A stretch of DNA of 64,000 bases from the NCBI RefSeq assembly GCF_041296385.1, contig NW_027183785.1:1-64000 (forward strand). The letters run 5' to 3'. This document shows, in pieces, positions 1 through 9,800 of this stretch. Both the position numbers and the translations under genes were made by a program. Every line of letters begins with the position of its first letter. Position 1 is the first letter of the stretch. The DNA comes from Aphelocoma coerulescens. Lineage: Eukaryota > Chordata > Aves > Passeriformes > Corvidae. The notes beneath the pieces are model-generated. The model did not search any database and had not been told where the DNA came from. It worked only from the letters and a program-made list of their open reading frames with translations.

Positions 1-1505
1 GGCTGAGGGAGTGGAAATAAAGGGGGGAATACACCCCAAAAAAGGGGCTGAAAAAGCAAAAATAAAGGGGGGAAATACACCCCAAAAATGGGGCTGAAAA
101 AGCAAAAATAAAGGGGGGAAATACACCCCAAAAATGGGGGGAAATGCAGCCCAAAAATGGGGCTGAAAAAGCAAAAATAAACAGGGGAAATACACCCAAA
201 AATAGGGGCTGAGAAAGCTCAAAAATGGGGGAAATACACCCAAAAAATGGGGAAATGCACCCAAAAAATGGGGCTGAAAAAGCAAAAATAAAGAGGGAAA
301 TACACACAAAAAAATGGGGGAAATTCACCCAAAAATGGGGCGAAGAGACGTCAAAAAAGGGGGGGGAAAGCACCCAAAATATGGGCGGGATACACCCAAA
401 AATGGGGCAGAGAAAGCCCAAAAAAAAGGGAAAATACACCCAAAAATGGGGCTGAGAAAGCCCAAAAAAGGGGAGAAATACACCAAAAATGGGGCTGAGA
501 AAGCCAAAAAAATGGAGAAAAAGCCCAAAAAAATGGGGGGAAATACATCCAAAAAATGGGGCTGAGAAAGCCCAAAAAAAAAAGGGGAAATACGCCCAAA
601 AATGGGGCTGAGAAAGCCCAAAAAAGGGGAGAAATACACCCAAAAATAGGGCAGAGAAAGCCCAAAAAAGGGGGAGAAATACACCCAAAAATGGGGCAGA
701 GAAAGCTCAAAAAAGGGGAGAAATACACCCAAAAATGGGGCTGAGAAAGCCCAAAAAAGGGGAGAAATACACCCAAAAATGGGGCTGAGAAAGCCCAAAA
801 AAGGGGAGAAATACACCCAAAAAATGGGGCTGAGAAAGCCCAAAAAAGGGGAGAAATACACCCAAAAAATGGGGCTGAGAAAGCCCAAAAAAGGGGAGAA
901 ATACACCCAAAAATGGGGCTGAGAAAGCCCAAAAAAGGGGAGAAATACACCCAAAAATGGGGCTGAGAAAACCCAAAAAAGGGGAGAAATACACCCAAAA
1001 ATGGGGCTGAGAAAGCCCAAAAAAGGGGAGAAATACACCCAAAAATGGGGCTGAGAAAACCCAAAAAAGGGGAGAAATACACCAAAAATGGGGCTGAGAA
1101 AGCCCAAAAAAGGGGAGAAATACACCCAAAAATGGGGCTGAGAAAGCCCAAAAAAGGGGGGGAAATACACCCAAAAATGGGGCAGAGAAAGCTCAAAAAA
1201 GGGGAGAAATACACCCAAAAATGGGGCTGAGAAAGCCCAAAAAAGGGGGGGAAATACACCCAAAAATGGGGCTGAGAAAGCCAAAAAAGGGGGGGAAATA
1301 CACCCAAAAATGGGGCTGAGAAAGCCCAAAAAAGGGGAGAAATACACCCAAAAATGGGGCTGAGAAAGCCCAAAAAAGGGGGGGAAATACACCCAAAAAT
1401 GGGGCTGAGAAAGCCCAAAAAGGGGAGAAATACACCCAAAAATGGGGCTGAGAAAGCCCAAAAAAAGGGGAGAAATACACCCAAAAATGGGGCTGAGAAA
1501 GCCCA
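1..1505. repeat. 43-44 bp minisatellite, outer end of left arm
   Basis: Tandem units of about 43-44 bp with the core AAATACACCCAAAAATGGGG followed by CTGAGAAAGCCC and a short A run. Units near the window edge are more degenerate; from about 600 to 1,500 they are nearly homogeneous. The array is cut by the window edge. Its mirror copy begins at 63,855 and runs to the right edge. Long open frames on both strands come from repeats without stops and are not genes. Confidence 0.9.
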
Positions 1506-1674
1506 AGTCCCATTTTCCCCAGTCCCTCCCCAATACCCCCAGGAAAAAAAAGGAGGATTTGGGAAGGAAAAGGCTTTAAATTGAGGGAAAGCCCTCATTT
1601 TGTGCTGTTTTAAGGATTAAATTGAGGCCAAAAATGCCCTGTTTTGGATGAGCTCAAGGATTGAAGTGAAGGGA
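1506..1674. other. Unique spacer between two minisatellites
   Basis: About 170 bp of non-repetitive sequence that is preserved in the right arm (about 63,690-63,855). It has AT-rich stretches such as TTTAAATTGAGG and TTAAGGATTAAATTGAGG. I see no exon, promoter or RNA gene here. It is a useful anchor for aligning the two arms. Confidence 0.6.
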
Positions 1675-4600
1675 AAATGGCGGGAAACGTGAGGGGGGGA
1701 AAAGGGCGGGAAACGTGAGGGAAAAAGGGCGGGAAATGTGAGGGAAAAAGGGCGGGAAACGTGAGGGGAAAAAGGGGGGAAATGTGAGGGAAAAAGGGCG
1801 GGAAATGTGAGGGAAAAAGGGCGGGAAACGTGAGGGGAAAAGGGCGGGAAACGTGAGGGAAAAAGGGCAGGAAATGTGAGGGGAAAAGGGCGGGAAATGT
1901 GAGGGAAAAAGGCGGGAAATGTGAGGGAAAAAGGGCGGGAAACGTGAGGGAAAAAGGGCGGGAAACGTGAGGGGGAAAAGGGCGGGAAACGTGAGGGAAA
2001 AAGGGCGGGAAATGTGAGGGGAAAAGGGCGGGAAACGTGAGGGAAAAAGGGGGGAAACGTGAGGGAAAAAGGGCGGGAAACGTGAGGGAAAAAGGGCGGG
2101 AAACGTGAGGGGAAAAGGGCGGGAAACGTGAGGGAAAAAGGGGGGAAACGTGAGGGAAAAAGGGCGGGAAACGTGAGGGGAAAAGGGCGGGAAACGTGAG
2201 GGAAAAAGGGCGGGAAATGTGAGGGAAAAAGGGCGGGAAATGTGAGGGAAAAAGGGCGGGAAACGTGAGGGAAAAAGGGCGGGAAATGTGAGGGAAAAAG
2301 GGCGGGAAATGTGAGGGGAAAAGGGCGGGAAATGTGAGGGGAAAAGGGCGGGAAACGTGAGGGAAAAAGGGCGGGAAACGTGAGGGAAAAAGGGCAGGAA
2401 ATGTGAGGGGAAAAGGGCGGGAAACGTGAGGGGAAAAGGGCGGGAAATGTGAGGGGGAAAGGGCAGGAAATGTGAGGGAAAAAGGGCGGGAAATGTGAGG
2501 GAAAAGGGGGGAAATGTGAGGGAAAAAGGGCAGGAAACGTGAGGGAAAAAGGGCGGGAAATGTGAGGGGAAAAGGGCGGGAAACGTGAGGGAAAAAGGGC
2601 GGGAAATGTGAGGGAAAAAGGGCGGGAAACATGAGGGGAAAAGGGCGGGAAATGTGAGGGGGAAAGGCAAAAACGTGAGGGGAAAAGGATAAAATATTTT
2701 GGTGAAAAAGGGGCAGGAAATGTGAGGGGGAAAGGGCAGAAAATGTGACAAAAAAAGTCAAAAAATGTGACTAAAAAAGGGCAGAAAACATGAGGGGGAA
2801 AGGCAAAAAATGTGACTAAAAAAGGGCAGAAAACGTGAGGGGAAAAGGCAGAAAATGAGACTAAAAAGGCAAAAAATGTGACAAAAAAGGGCAGAAAACA
2901 TAAGGGGGAAAGGCAAAAAATGTGACTAAAAAAGGGCAGAAAATGTGAGGGGAAAAGGGCAAAAAATGTGACAAGAAAACGTGAGGGGGAAAGGGCGGGA
3001 AATGTGAGGGGAAAAGGGCAGAAAATGTCGGGGAAAAGCAAAAAATATGAGGGGAGAAGGGCAGAAAATGTGACAAAAAAAAGGCAAAAAATGTGACTAA
3101 AAAAGGGCAGAAAACATGAGGGGGAAAGGCAAAAAATGTGACTAAAAAAGGGCAGAAAATGTGAGGGGAAAAGGGTAAAAAATGTGACAAGAAACGGGCA
3201 GAAAATGTGACTAAAAAAGGCAAAAAATGTGACTAAAAAAGGGCTGAAAACGTGAGGGGAAAAGGCAAAAACTGCGACTAAAAAGGGCAGAAAATGTGAG
3301 GGGAAAAGGGCAGAAAATGTGACTAAAAAAGGGCAGAAAACGTGAGGGGAAAAGGGCAGAAAATGAGACTAAAAAGGTAAAAAATGTGACTAAAAAAGGG
3401 CAGAAAACGTGAGGGGAAAAGGCAAAAAATGTGACTAAAAAAGGGCAGAAAATGTGAGGGGAAAAGGGCAAAAAATGTGACAAAAAAAGGGCAGAAAACG
3501 TGAGGGGAAAAGGGCAGAAAATGAGACTAAAAAGGTAAAAAATGTGACTAAAAAAGGGCAGAAAACGTGAGGGGAAAAGGCAAAAAATGTGACTAAAAAA
3601 GGGCAGAAAATGTGAGGGGAAAAGGGCAGAAAATGTGACAAGAAAACGTGAGGGGGAAAGGGCGGGAAATGTGAGGGAAAAAGGGCGGGAAATGTGAGGG
3701 GAAAAGGGCGGGAAACGTGAGGGAAAAAGGGCGGGAAATGTGAGGGGAAAAGGGCGGGAAACCTGAGGGAAAAAGGGCGGGAAATGTGAGGGAAAAAGGG
3801 CGGGAAACGTGAGGGGAAAAGGGCGGGAAATGTGAGGGGGAAAGGCAAAAACGTGAGGGGAAAAGGATAAAATATTTTGGTGAAAAAGGGGCAGGAAATG
3901 TGAGGGGGAAAGGGCAGAAAATGTGACAAAAAAAGTCAAAAAATGTGACTAAAAAAGGGCAGAAAACATGAGGGGGAAAGGCAAAAAATGTGACTAAAAA
4001 AGGGCAGAAAATGTGAGGGGAAAAGGGCAAAAAATGTGACAAAAAAAGGGCAGAAAACGTGAGGGGAAAAGGGCAGAAAATGAGACTAAAAAGGTAAAAA
4101 ATGTGACTAAAAAAGGGCAGAAAACGTGAGGGGAAAAGGCAAAAAATGTGACTAAAAAAGGGCAGAAAACGTGAGGGGAAAAGGCAGAAAATGAGACTAA
4201 AAAGGCAAAAAATGTGACAAAAAAGGGCAGAAAACATAAGGGGGAAAGGCAAAAAATGTGACTAAAAAAGGGCAGAAAATGTGAGGGGAAAAGGGCAAAA
4301 AATGTGACAAGAAAACGTGAGGGGAAAAGGGCGGGAAATGTGAGGGGAAAAGGGCAGAAAATGTCGGGGAAAAGCAAAAAATATGAGGGGAGAAGGGCAG
4401 AAAATGTGACAAAAAAAGGCAAAAAATGTGACTAAAAAAGGGCAGAAAATGTGAGGGGGAAAGGCAAAAAATGTGACTAAAAAGGGCAGAAAATGTGAGG
4501 GGAAAAGGGTAAAAAATGTGACAAGAAACGGGCAGAAAATGTGACTAATAAAGGGCAGAAAACATAAGGGGGAAAGGCAAAAAATGTGACTAAAAAAGGG

Positions 4601-5812
4601 CAGAAAACGTGAGGGGAAAAGGGCAGAAAATGTGAGGGAAAAAGGGGGGGAAATGTGAGGGGAAAAGGCAAAAACGTGAGGGGAAAAGGATAAAAAATGT
4701 TGGTGAAAAAGGGGCAGGAAATGTGAGGGGGAAAAGGCAAAAAATGTGAGGGGGAAAGGGCAGAAAATGTGACAAAAAAGGCAAAAAATGTGACTAATAA
4801 AGGGCAGAAAACATGAGGGGGAAAGGCAAAAAATGTGACTAAAAAAGGGCAAAAAATGTGACTAAAAAAAGGCAAAAAATGTGACTAAAAAAGGGCTGAA
4901 AACGTGAGGGGAAAAGGCAGAAAATGAGACTAAAAAGGGCAGAAAACGTGAGGGGAAAAGGGCAGAAAATGAGACTAAAAAGGCAAAAAATGTGACTAAA
5001 AAGGGCAGAAAATGTGAGGGGAAAAGGCAAAAAATGTGACTAAAAAAGGGCAGAAAACATGAGGGGAAAAGGGCAGAAAATGTGACCAAAAAGGGGCAGA
5101 AAATGTGACTAATAAAGGGCAGAAAACATAAGGGGGAAAGGCAAAAAATGTGACTAAAAAAGGGCAGAAAATGTGAGGGGGAAAGGGTAAAAAATGTGAC
5201 TAAAAAGGGCAGAAAATGTGACTAAAAAAGGCAAAAAATGTGACTAAAAAAGGGCTGAAAACGTGAGGGGAAAAGGCAAAAACTGCTACTAAAAAGGGCA
5301 GAAAACGTGAGGGGAAAAGGGCAGAAAATGTGACTAAAAAAGGGCAGAAAACATGAGGGGAAAAGGGCAGAAAATGAGACTAAAAAGGGACAGAAAATGT
5401 GAGGGGAAAAGGGTAAAAAATGTGAGGGGGAAAAGGCAGAAAACGTGAGGGGAAAAGGCAAAAAATGTGAGGGGGAAAAGGCAGAAAACGTGACTTAAAA
5501 AAAGAGCAGAAAACGTGAGGGGAAAAGGGTGGAAAATGTGACCCAAAAAAGGGCAGAAAACGGGAAAAGGGTGAAAATGTGACAAAAAAAGGGCAGAAAA
5601 TGTGACTAAAAAAAAGGCAGAAAACGTGAGGGGAAAAGGGCGGAAAATGTGACAAAAAAAGGGCAGAAAACGGGAAAAGGGCAGAAAATGTGACCCAAAA
5701 AGGGCAGAAAACGGAAAAAGGGTGAAAATGTGACAAAAAAAAGGGCAGAAAACGGGAAAAGGGTGAAAATGTGACAAAAAAGGGGCAGAAAATGTGACTA
5801 AAAATGGGCGGG
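1675..5812. repeat. 22-24 bp array with E2F-like units, grading into a degenerate half
   Basis: From 1,675 to about 2,690 the unit is close to GGGCGGGAAACGTGAGGGAA. From there to about 5,812 it becomes GGGCAGAAAATGTGACTAAA and related forms. The first part repeatedly contains GCGGGAAA, the reverse complement of the E2F consensus TTTCCCGC. CG/TG and CG/CA variation between units (ACGTGAG/ATGTGAG, GCGGG/GCAGG) looks like CpG decay. A block containing TTTTGGTGAAAAAGGGGCAG recurs near 2,698, 3,876 and 4,701, showing larger internal duplications. Mirror: about 60,892-63,675. Confidence 0.88.
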
Positions 5813-5889
5813 AAGCCTGAGGGGGGCGAAAAGGGCGGGAAGCGAAAAAGGGCGGGAAACACAAGGCGGGGGGGGGGGGGGGGTGGTGC

Positions 5890-5990
5890 CCGGCAGAGGC
5901 GCAGCCAATCAGCGCGCGGGCACGTGACCGGCGGCAGCCAATCAGCGCCGAGCGCGGGCCGATCTCTGCAAATGGCGCCTTGAGAAGGTG
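5890..5990 (+). promoter_or_regulatory. CpG-rich promoter-like block: CCAAT, CACGTG E-box, CCAAT, YY1-like site
   Basis: CCAAT at 5,905-5,909, CACGTG at 5,921-5,926 and CCAAT at 5,938-5,942. The E-box is exactly 11 bp from each CCAAT, and the CCAAT boxes repeat every 33 bp. A YY1-like AAATGGCGCC lies at 5,970-5,979. NF-Y (CCAAT) and USF (CACGTG) are known to bind cooperatively at such spacing. CCAAT orientation suggests transcription toward increasing coordinates, antisense to the HAMP 3' end, but such promoters can be bidirectional. I could not identify a gene driven by it. It is conserved at 60,741-60,810 in the other arm. Confidence 0.55.
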
Positions 5991-6653
5991 GGAAGGGACG
6001 GGGAGGGAGGAGGGACCCCCCCCCAAAAAAACTCCTAAAATGCCCCCAAATCCCCCCAAAATCCCCCTAAGACCCTCCCCCCAGAACGCCCCGGGGCACT
6101 CCAACCTCCCCCCAAATCCCTCAACCCCCTGCCCGTGAAAAGTCTCTCCCAAACTCTTGAGGTGCCCCAAAAACCTGTGGGACACCCAAAATCCCCCCTC
6201 AAATCCTCCCGGAAAAGCTGAGACCCTCCCTAAAAAAAAGCCCCAAACCTCCGAATTTTGACACCCCTCTGGTGAAAACAGCTGTTTTTGAGGGGGTGAC
6301 AGGATTTTGTGAGGTAAAAAAAAGGTACGTTCAATGTCCGGCACCATTTTTTTTTATTATTAAGCTCATTTTAGGGGGGGGGAATAAGAACTTTGGTGCA
6401 AACTCCCATTTTCCCCCCTATTTCCCCCAGATTTTGAGGCACCCCTTGAGGAGGGATTTAGGGTCGAAACCCGGCAAAATCGGCTTAAATCCCCCAAACC
6501 TCCCCAAAGGACACTTGGGACCCCTCAAAAATCACCTGAGACCCCCCCCAACCCCCTCCTCACACACCTGAGCCACCCCCTTGCCCACCTGAACCCTCCC
6601 AAACCCTCCCGATTTGGCCCCAAAAGCACACGAAGCCTTTAGAAAAACACCTT
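5991..6653. other. Unique flank downstream of HAMP
   Basis: About 660 bp of mostly non-repetitive sequence between the promoter-like block and the HAMP 3' end, mirrored at about 60,058-60,740 with scattered substitutions and small indels. It includes AACAGCTGTTTT near 6,278 and a T/A-rich patch near 6,345-6,365. An open frame reading KTAVFEGVTGFCEVKKRY is shared by both arms, but no splice structure supports it as a gene. Confidence 0.5.
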
Positions 6654-6659
6654 TTTATG
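6654..6659 (-). terminator. HAMP: Candidate HAMP polyadenylation signal (CATAAA)
   Basis: TTTATG on the plus strand is CATAAA on the HAMP strand, a known weaker variant of AATAAA, about 86 bp past the stop codon. The HAMP-sense TATTTATTACC upstream of it resembles an AU-rich 3' UTR. No canonical AATAAA is visible between the stop and this site. The same hexamer is at 60,042-60,047 in the right arm. Confidence 0.5.
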
Positions 6660-6744
6660 GCCGTTCAGCGAGGGGGGGAGGGGACAGGTAATAAATAGGG
6701 GGGGGAGGGGGTGTCCCAGGTGTTTCGGGGGGCTCAGGTGCGGC

Positions 6745-6849
6745 TCAGGTGCGGCAGCAGAAGCCGCAGCCGCGGTTGCGGCAGCAGTTGCAGCAGAAGG
6801 AGCAGAGTGGGAAGTGGGGGCTGTGCCGGCGGCTCCGGAGCCAGGTGTG
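6745..6849 (-). CDS. HAMP: HAMP exon 3 (mature hepcidin), left copy
   Basis: This exon is 35 codons including TGA. Acceptor CTGCAG ends at 6,850 on the minus strand. It encodes HTWLRSRR, then the 26-residue mature peptide with all eight hepcidin cysteines. Position 6,808 makes the Pro codon CCA, whereas the right copy has CCG: a silent difference. Confidence 0.93.
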   Translation of the reverse strand, partial: HTWLRSRRHSPHFPLCSFCCNCCRNRGCGFCCRT

Positions 6850-9800
6850 CTGCAGGTGAGGAGAAACAGGGCTCAGGTGGGTGGGGAGGGCACGGGGCGC
6901 AGGTGTGGGGCCACCTGGAAACCCCCAGATTCCAGGTGTGGGGCAGCTGGAAACCCCCCAATTCCAGGTGTGGGGTCACCTGGATCCCCCCAATTCCAGG
7001 TGTGGGGTGGTTTGGAGACCCCAAATTTCAGGTGTGGGATCACCTGGAAAACCCAAATTTTAGGTGTGAGATGGTTTGGAGACCCCAAATTCCAAGTGTG
7101 GGCCACCTGGAAACCCCCAAATTCCAGGTATTGGCCACCTGGAACCACCCAATTCCAGGTGTGGGGCAGCTGGAACCCCCCAATTCCAGGTGTGGGGTCA
7201 CCTGGACACCTGGATTCCCCCCCCAATTCCAGGTGTGGGACACCTGGATCCCCCCCAAATCCAGGTGTGGGGTCACCTGGAAACCCCCAAATTCCAGGTA
7301 TTGGCCACCTGGAACCACCCAATTCCAGGTGTGGGGTCACCTGGATCCCCCCAAATTCCAGGTGTGGGGTGGTTTGGAGACCCCAAATTCCAGGTGTGGG
7401 GTGGTTTGGAGACCCCAAATCCCAGGTGTGGGGTCACCTGGACACCGGGATTCCCCCAAATTCCAGGTGTGGGGCACCTGGAACCCCCCCAATTCCAGGT
7501 GTGGGGTCACCTGGACACCTGGATTCCCCCCCCAAATCCAGGTGTGGGGTCACCTGGAAACCTCCAAATTCCAGGTATTGGCCACCTGGAACCACCCAAT
7601 TCCAGGTGTGGGGCACCTGGATCCCCCCAAATTCCAGGTGTGGGGTGGTTTGGAGACCCCAAATTCCAGGTGGGGGGTCACCTGGAACCCCCAAATTTCA
7701 GGTGTGGGGTGGTTTGGAGACCCCAAATTCCAGGTGTGGGGTGGTTTGGAGACCCCAAATTCCAGGTGTGGGGTCACCTGGACACCTGGATCCCTCCAAA
7801 TTCCAGGTGTGGGTCACCTGGATCCCCCCAAATTTCAGGTGTGGGGTGGTTTGGAGACCCCAAATCCAGTTGTGGGTCACCTGGATCCCCCAATTCCAGG
7901 TGTGGGGCAGCCGGAACCCCCCAATTCCAGGTGTGGGGTCACCTGGATCCCCCAATTCCAGGTGTGGAGTGGTTTGGAGACCCCAATTCCAGGTGTGGGG
8001 TCACCTGGAGCCCCCAAATTTCAGGTGTGGGTCACCTGGAAACCCCAAATTTCAGGTGTGGGTCACCTGGAACCCCCAAAATTCCAGGTGTGGGGCACCT
8101 GGAACCACCCAATTCCAGGTGTGGGGCACCTGGAGCCCCCAAATTTCAGGTGTGGGTCACCTGGAAACCCCAAATTCCAGGTGTGGGATGGTTTGGAGAC
8201 CCCCAATTCCAGGTGTGGGTCACTTGGATCCCCCAAAATTCCAGGTGTGGGGTCACCTGGAACCCCCAAATCTCAGGTATTGGCCACCTGGAACCCCCAA
8301 AATTCCAGGTGTGGATCCCCCTGCACACCTGGGGAGGGGGAGGGGTCACTTACCTGCCCATCCCCCATCGGGGCCGGGGGCTTCGGCTCCAGCGGCGACT
8401 CCGGGGCTACCTGGGGCTGGGGGAGGGGAGGAGGGTGAGGCTGCGGACACACCTGGGACCCCCCCAAAACACACCTGGGACCCCCCAAAATAGACCTGGG
8501 ACCACCCAGAACACACCTGGGACCCCCCAAAATAGACCTGGGACCACCCAGAACACACCTGGGGCCACCCAAAATACACCTGGGACCACCCAGAACACAC
8601 CTGGGGCCACCCAAAATACACCTGGGGCCACCCAAAATACACCTGGGACCACCCAGAACACACCTGGGACCACCCAAAATACACCTGGGACCACCCAGAA
8701 CACACCTGGGGCCACCCAAAATACACCTGGGACCCCCCAAAACACACCTGGGACCCCCCAAAATACACCTTGGACCCCCCAAAACACACCTGGGACCCCC
8801 CAAAATACACCTGGGACCACCCAGAACACACCTGGGACCCCCAAAATACACCTGGGACCCCCCAAAATACACCTGGGACCACCCAGAACACACCTGGGAC
8901 CCCCAAAATACACCTGGGGCCACCCAAAATACACCTGGGACCACCCAAAATACACCTGGGACCACCCAGAACACACCTGGGGCCACCCAAAATACACTTT
9001 GGACCCCCCAAAATACACCTGGGACCCCCCAAAATACACCTTGGACCCCCCAAAACACACCTGGGACCCCCCAAAATACACCTGGGACCACCCAGAACAC
9101 ACCTGGGACCCCCCAAAATACACCTGGGACCCCCCAAAATACACCTGGGACCACCCAGAACACACCTGGGGCCACCCAAAATACACCTGGGGCCACCCAA
9201 AATACACCTGGGACCACCCAGAACACACCTGGGACCCCCAAAATACACCTGGGACCCCCCAAAATACACCTGGGACCACCCAGAACACACCTGGGGCCAC
9301 CCAAAATACACCTGGGACCCCCCAAAATACACCTGGGGCCACCCAGAACACACCTGGGACCACCCAAAATACACCTGGGACCACCCAGAACACACCTGGG
9401 GCCACCCAAAATACACCTGGGACCCCCCAAAACACACCTGGGACCCCCCAAAATACACCTTGGACCCCCCAAAACACACCTGGGACCCCCCAAAATACAC
9501 CTGGGACCACCCAGAACACACCTGGGACCCCCAAAATACACCTGGGACCCCCCAAAATACACCTGGGACCACCCAGAACACACCTGGGGCCACCCAAAAT
9601 ACACCTGGGACCACCCAAAATACACCTGGGACCACCCAGAACACACCTGGGGCCACCCAAAATACACTTTGGACCCCCCAAAATACACCTGGGACCCCCC
9701 AAAATACACCTGGGACCACCCAGAACACACCTGGGACCCCCCAAAATACACCTGGGACCCCCCAAAATACACCTGGGACCACCCAGAACACACCTGGGGC

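Noticed and set aside
1..5812. CRISPR-like array
   Set aside because: Units are contiguous minisatellites without unique spacers, in a eukaryotic intron-bearing locus.
5974..5979. GGCGCC as a BMP-responsive element of HAMP
   Set aside because: It lies downstream of the HAMP 3' end within the CCAAT/E-box block, not in the HAMP promoter, and is better explained as part of a YY1-like site.
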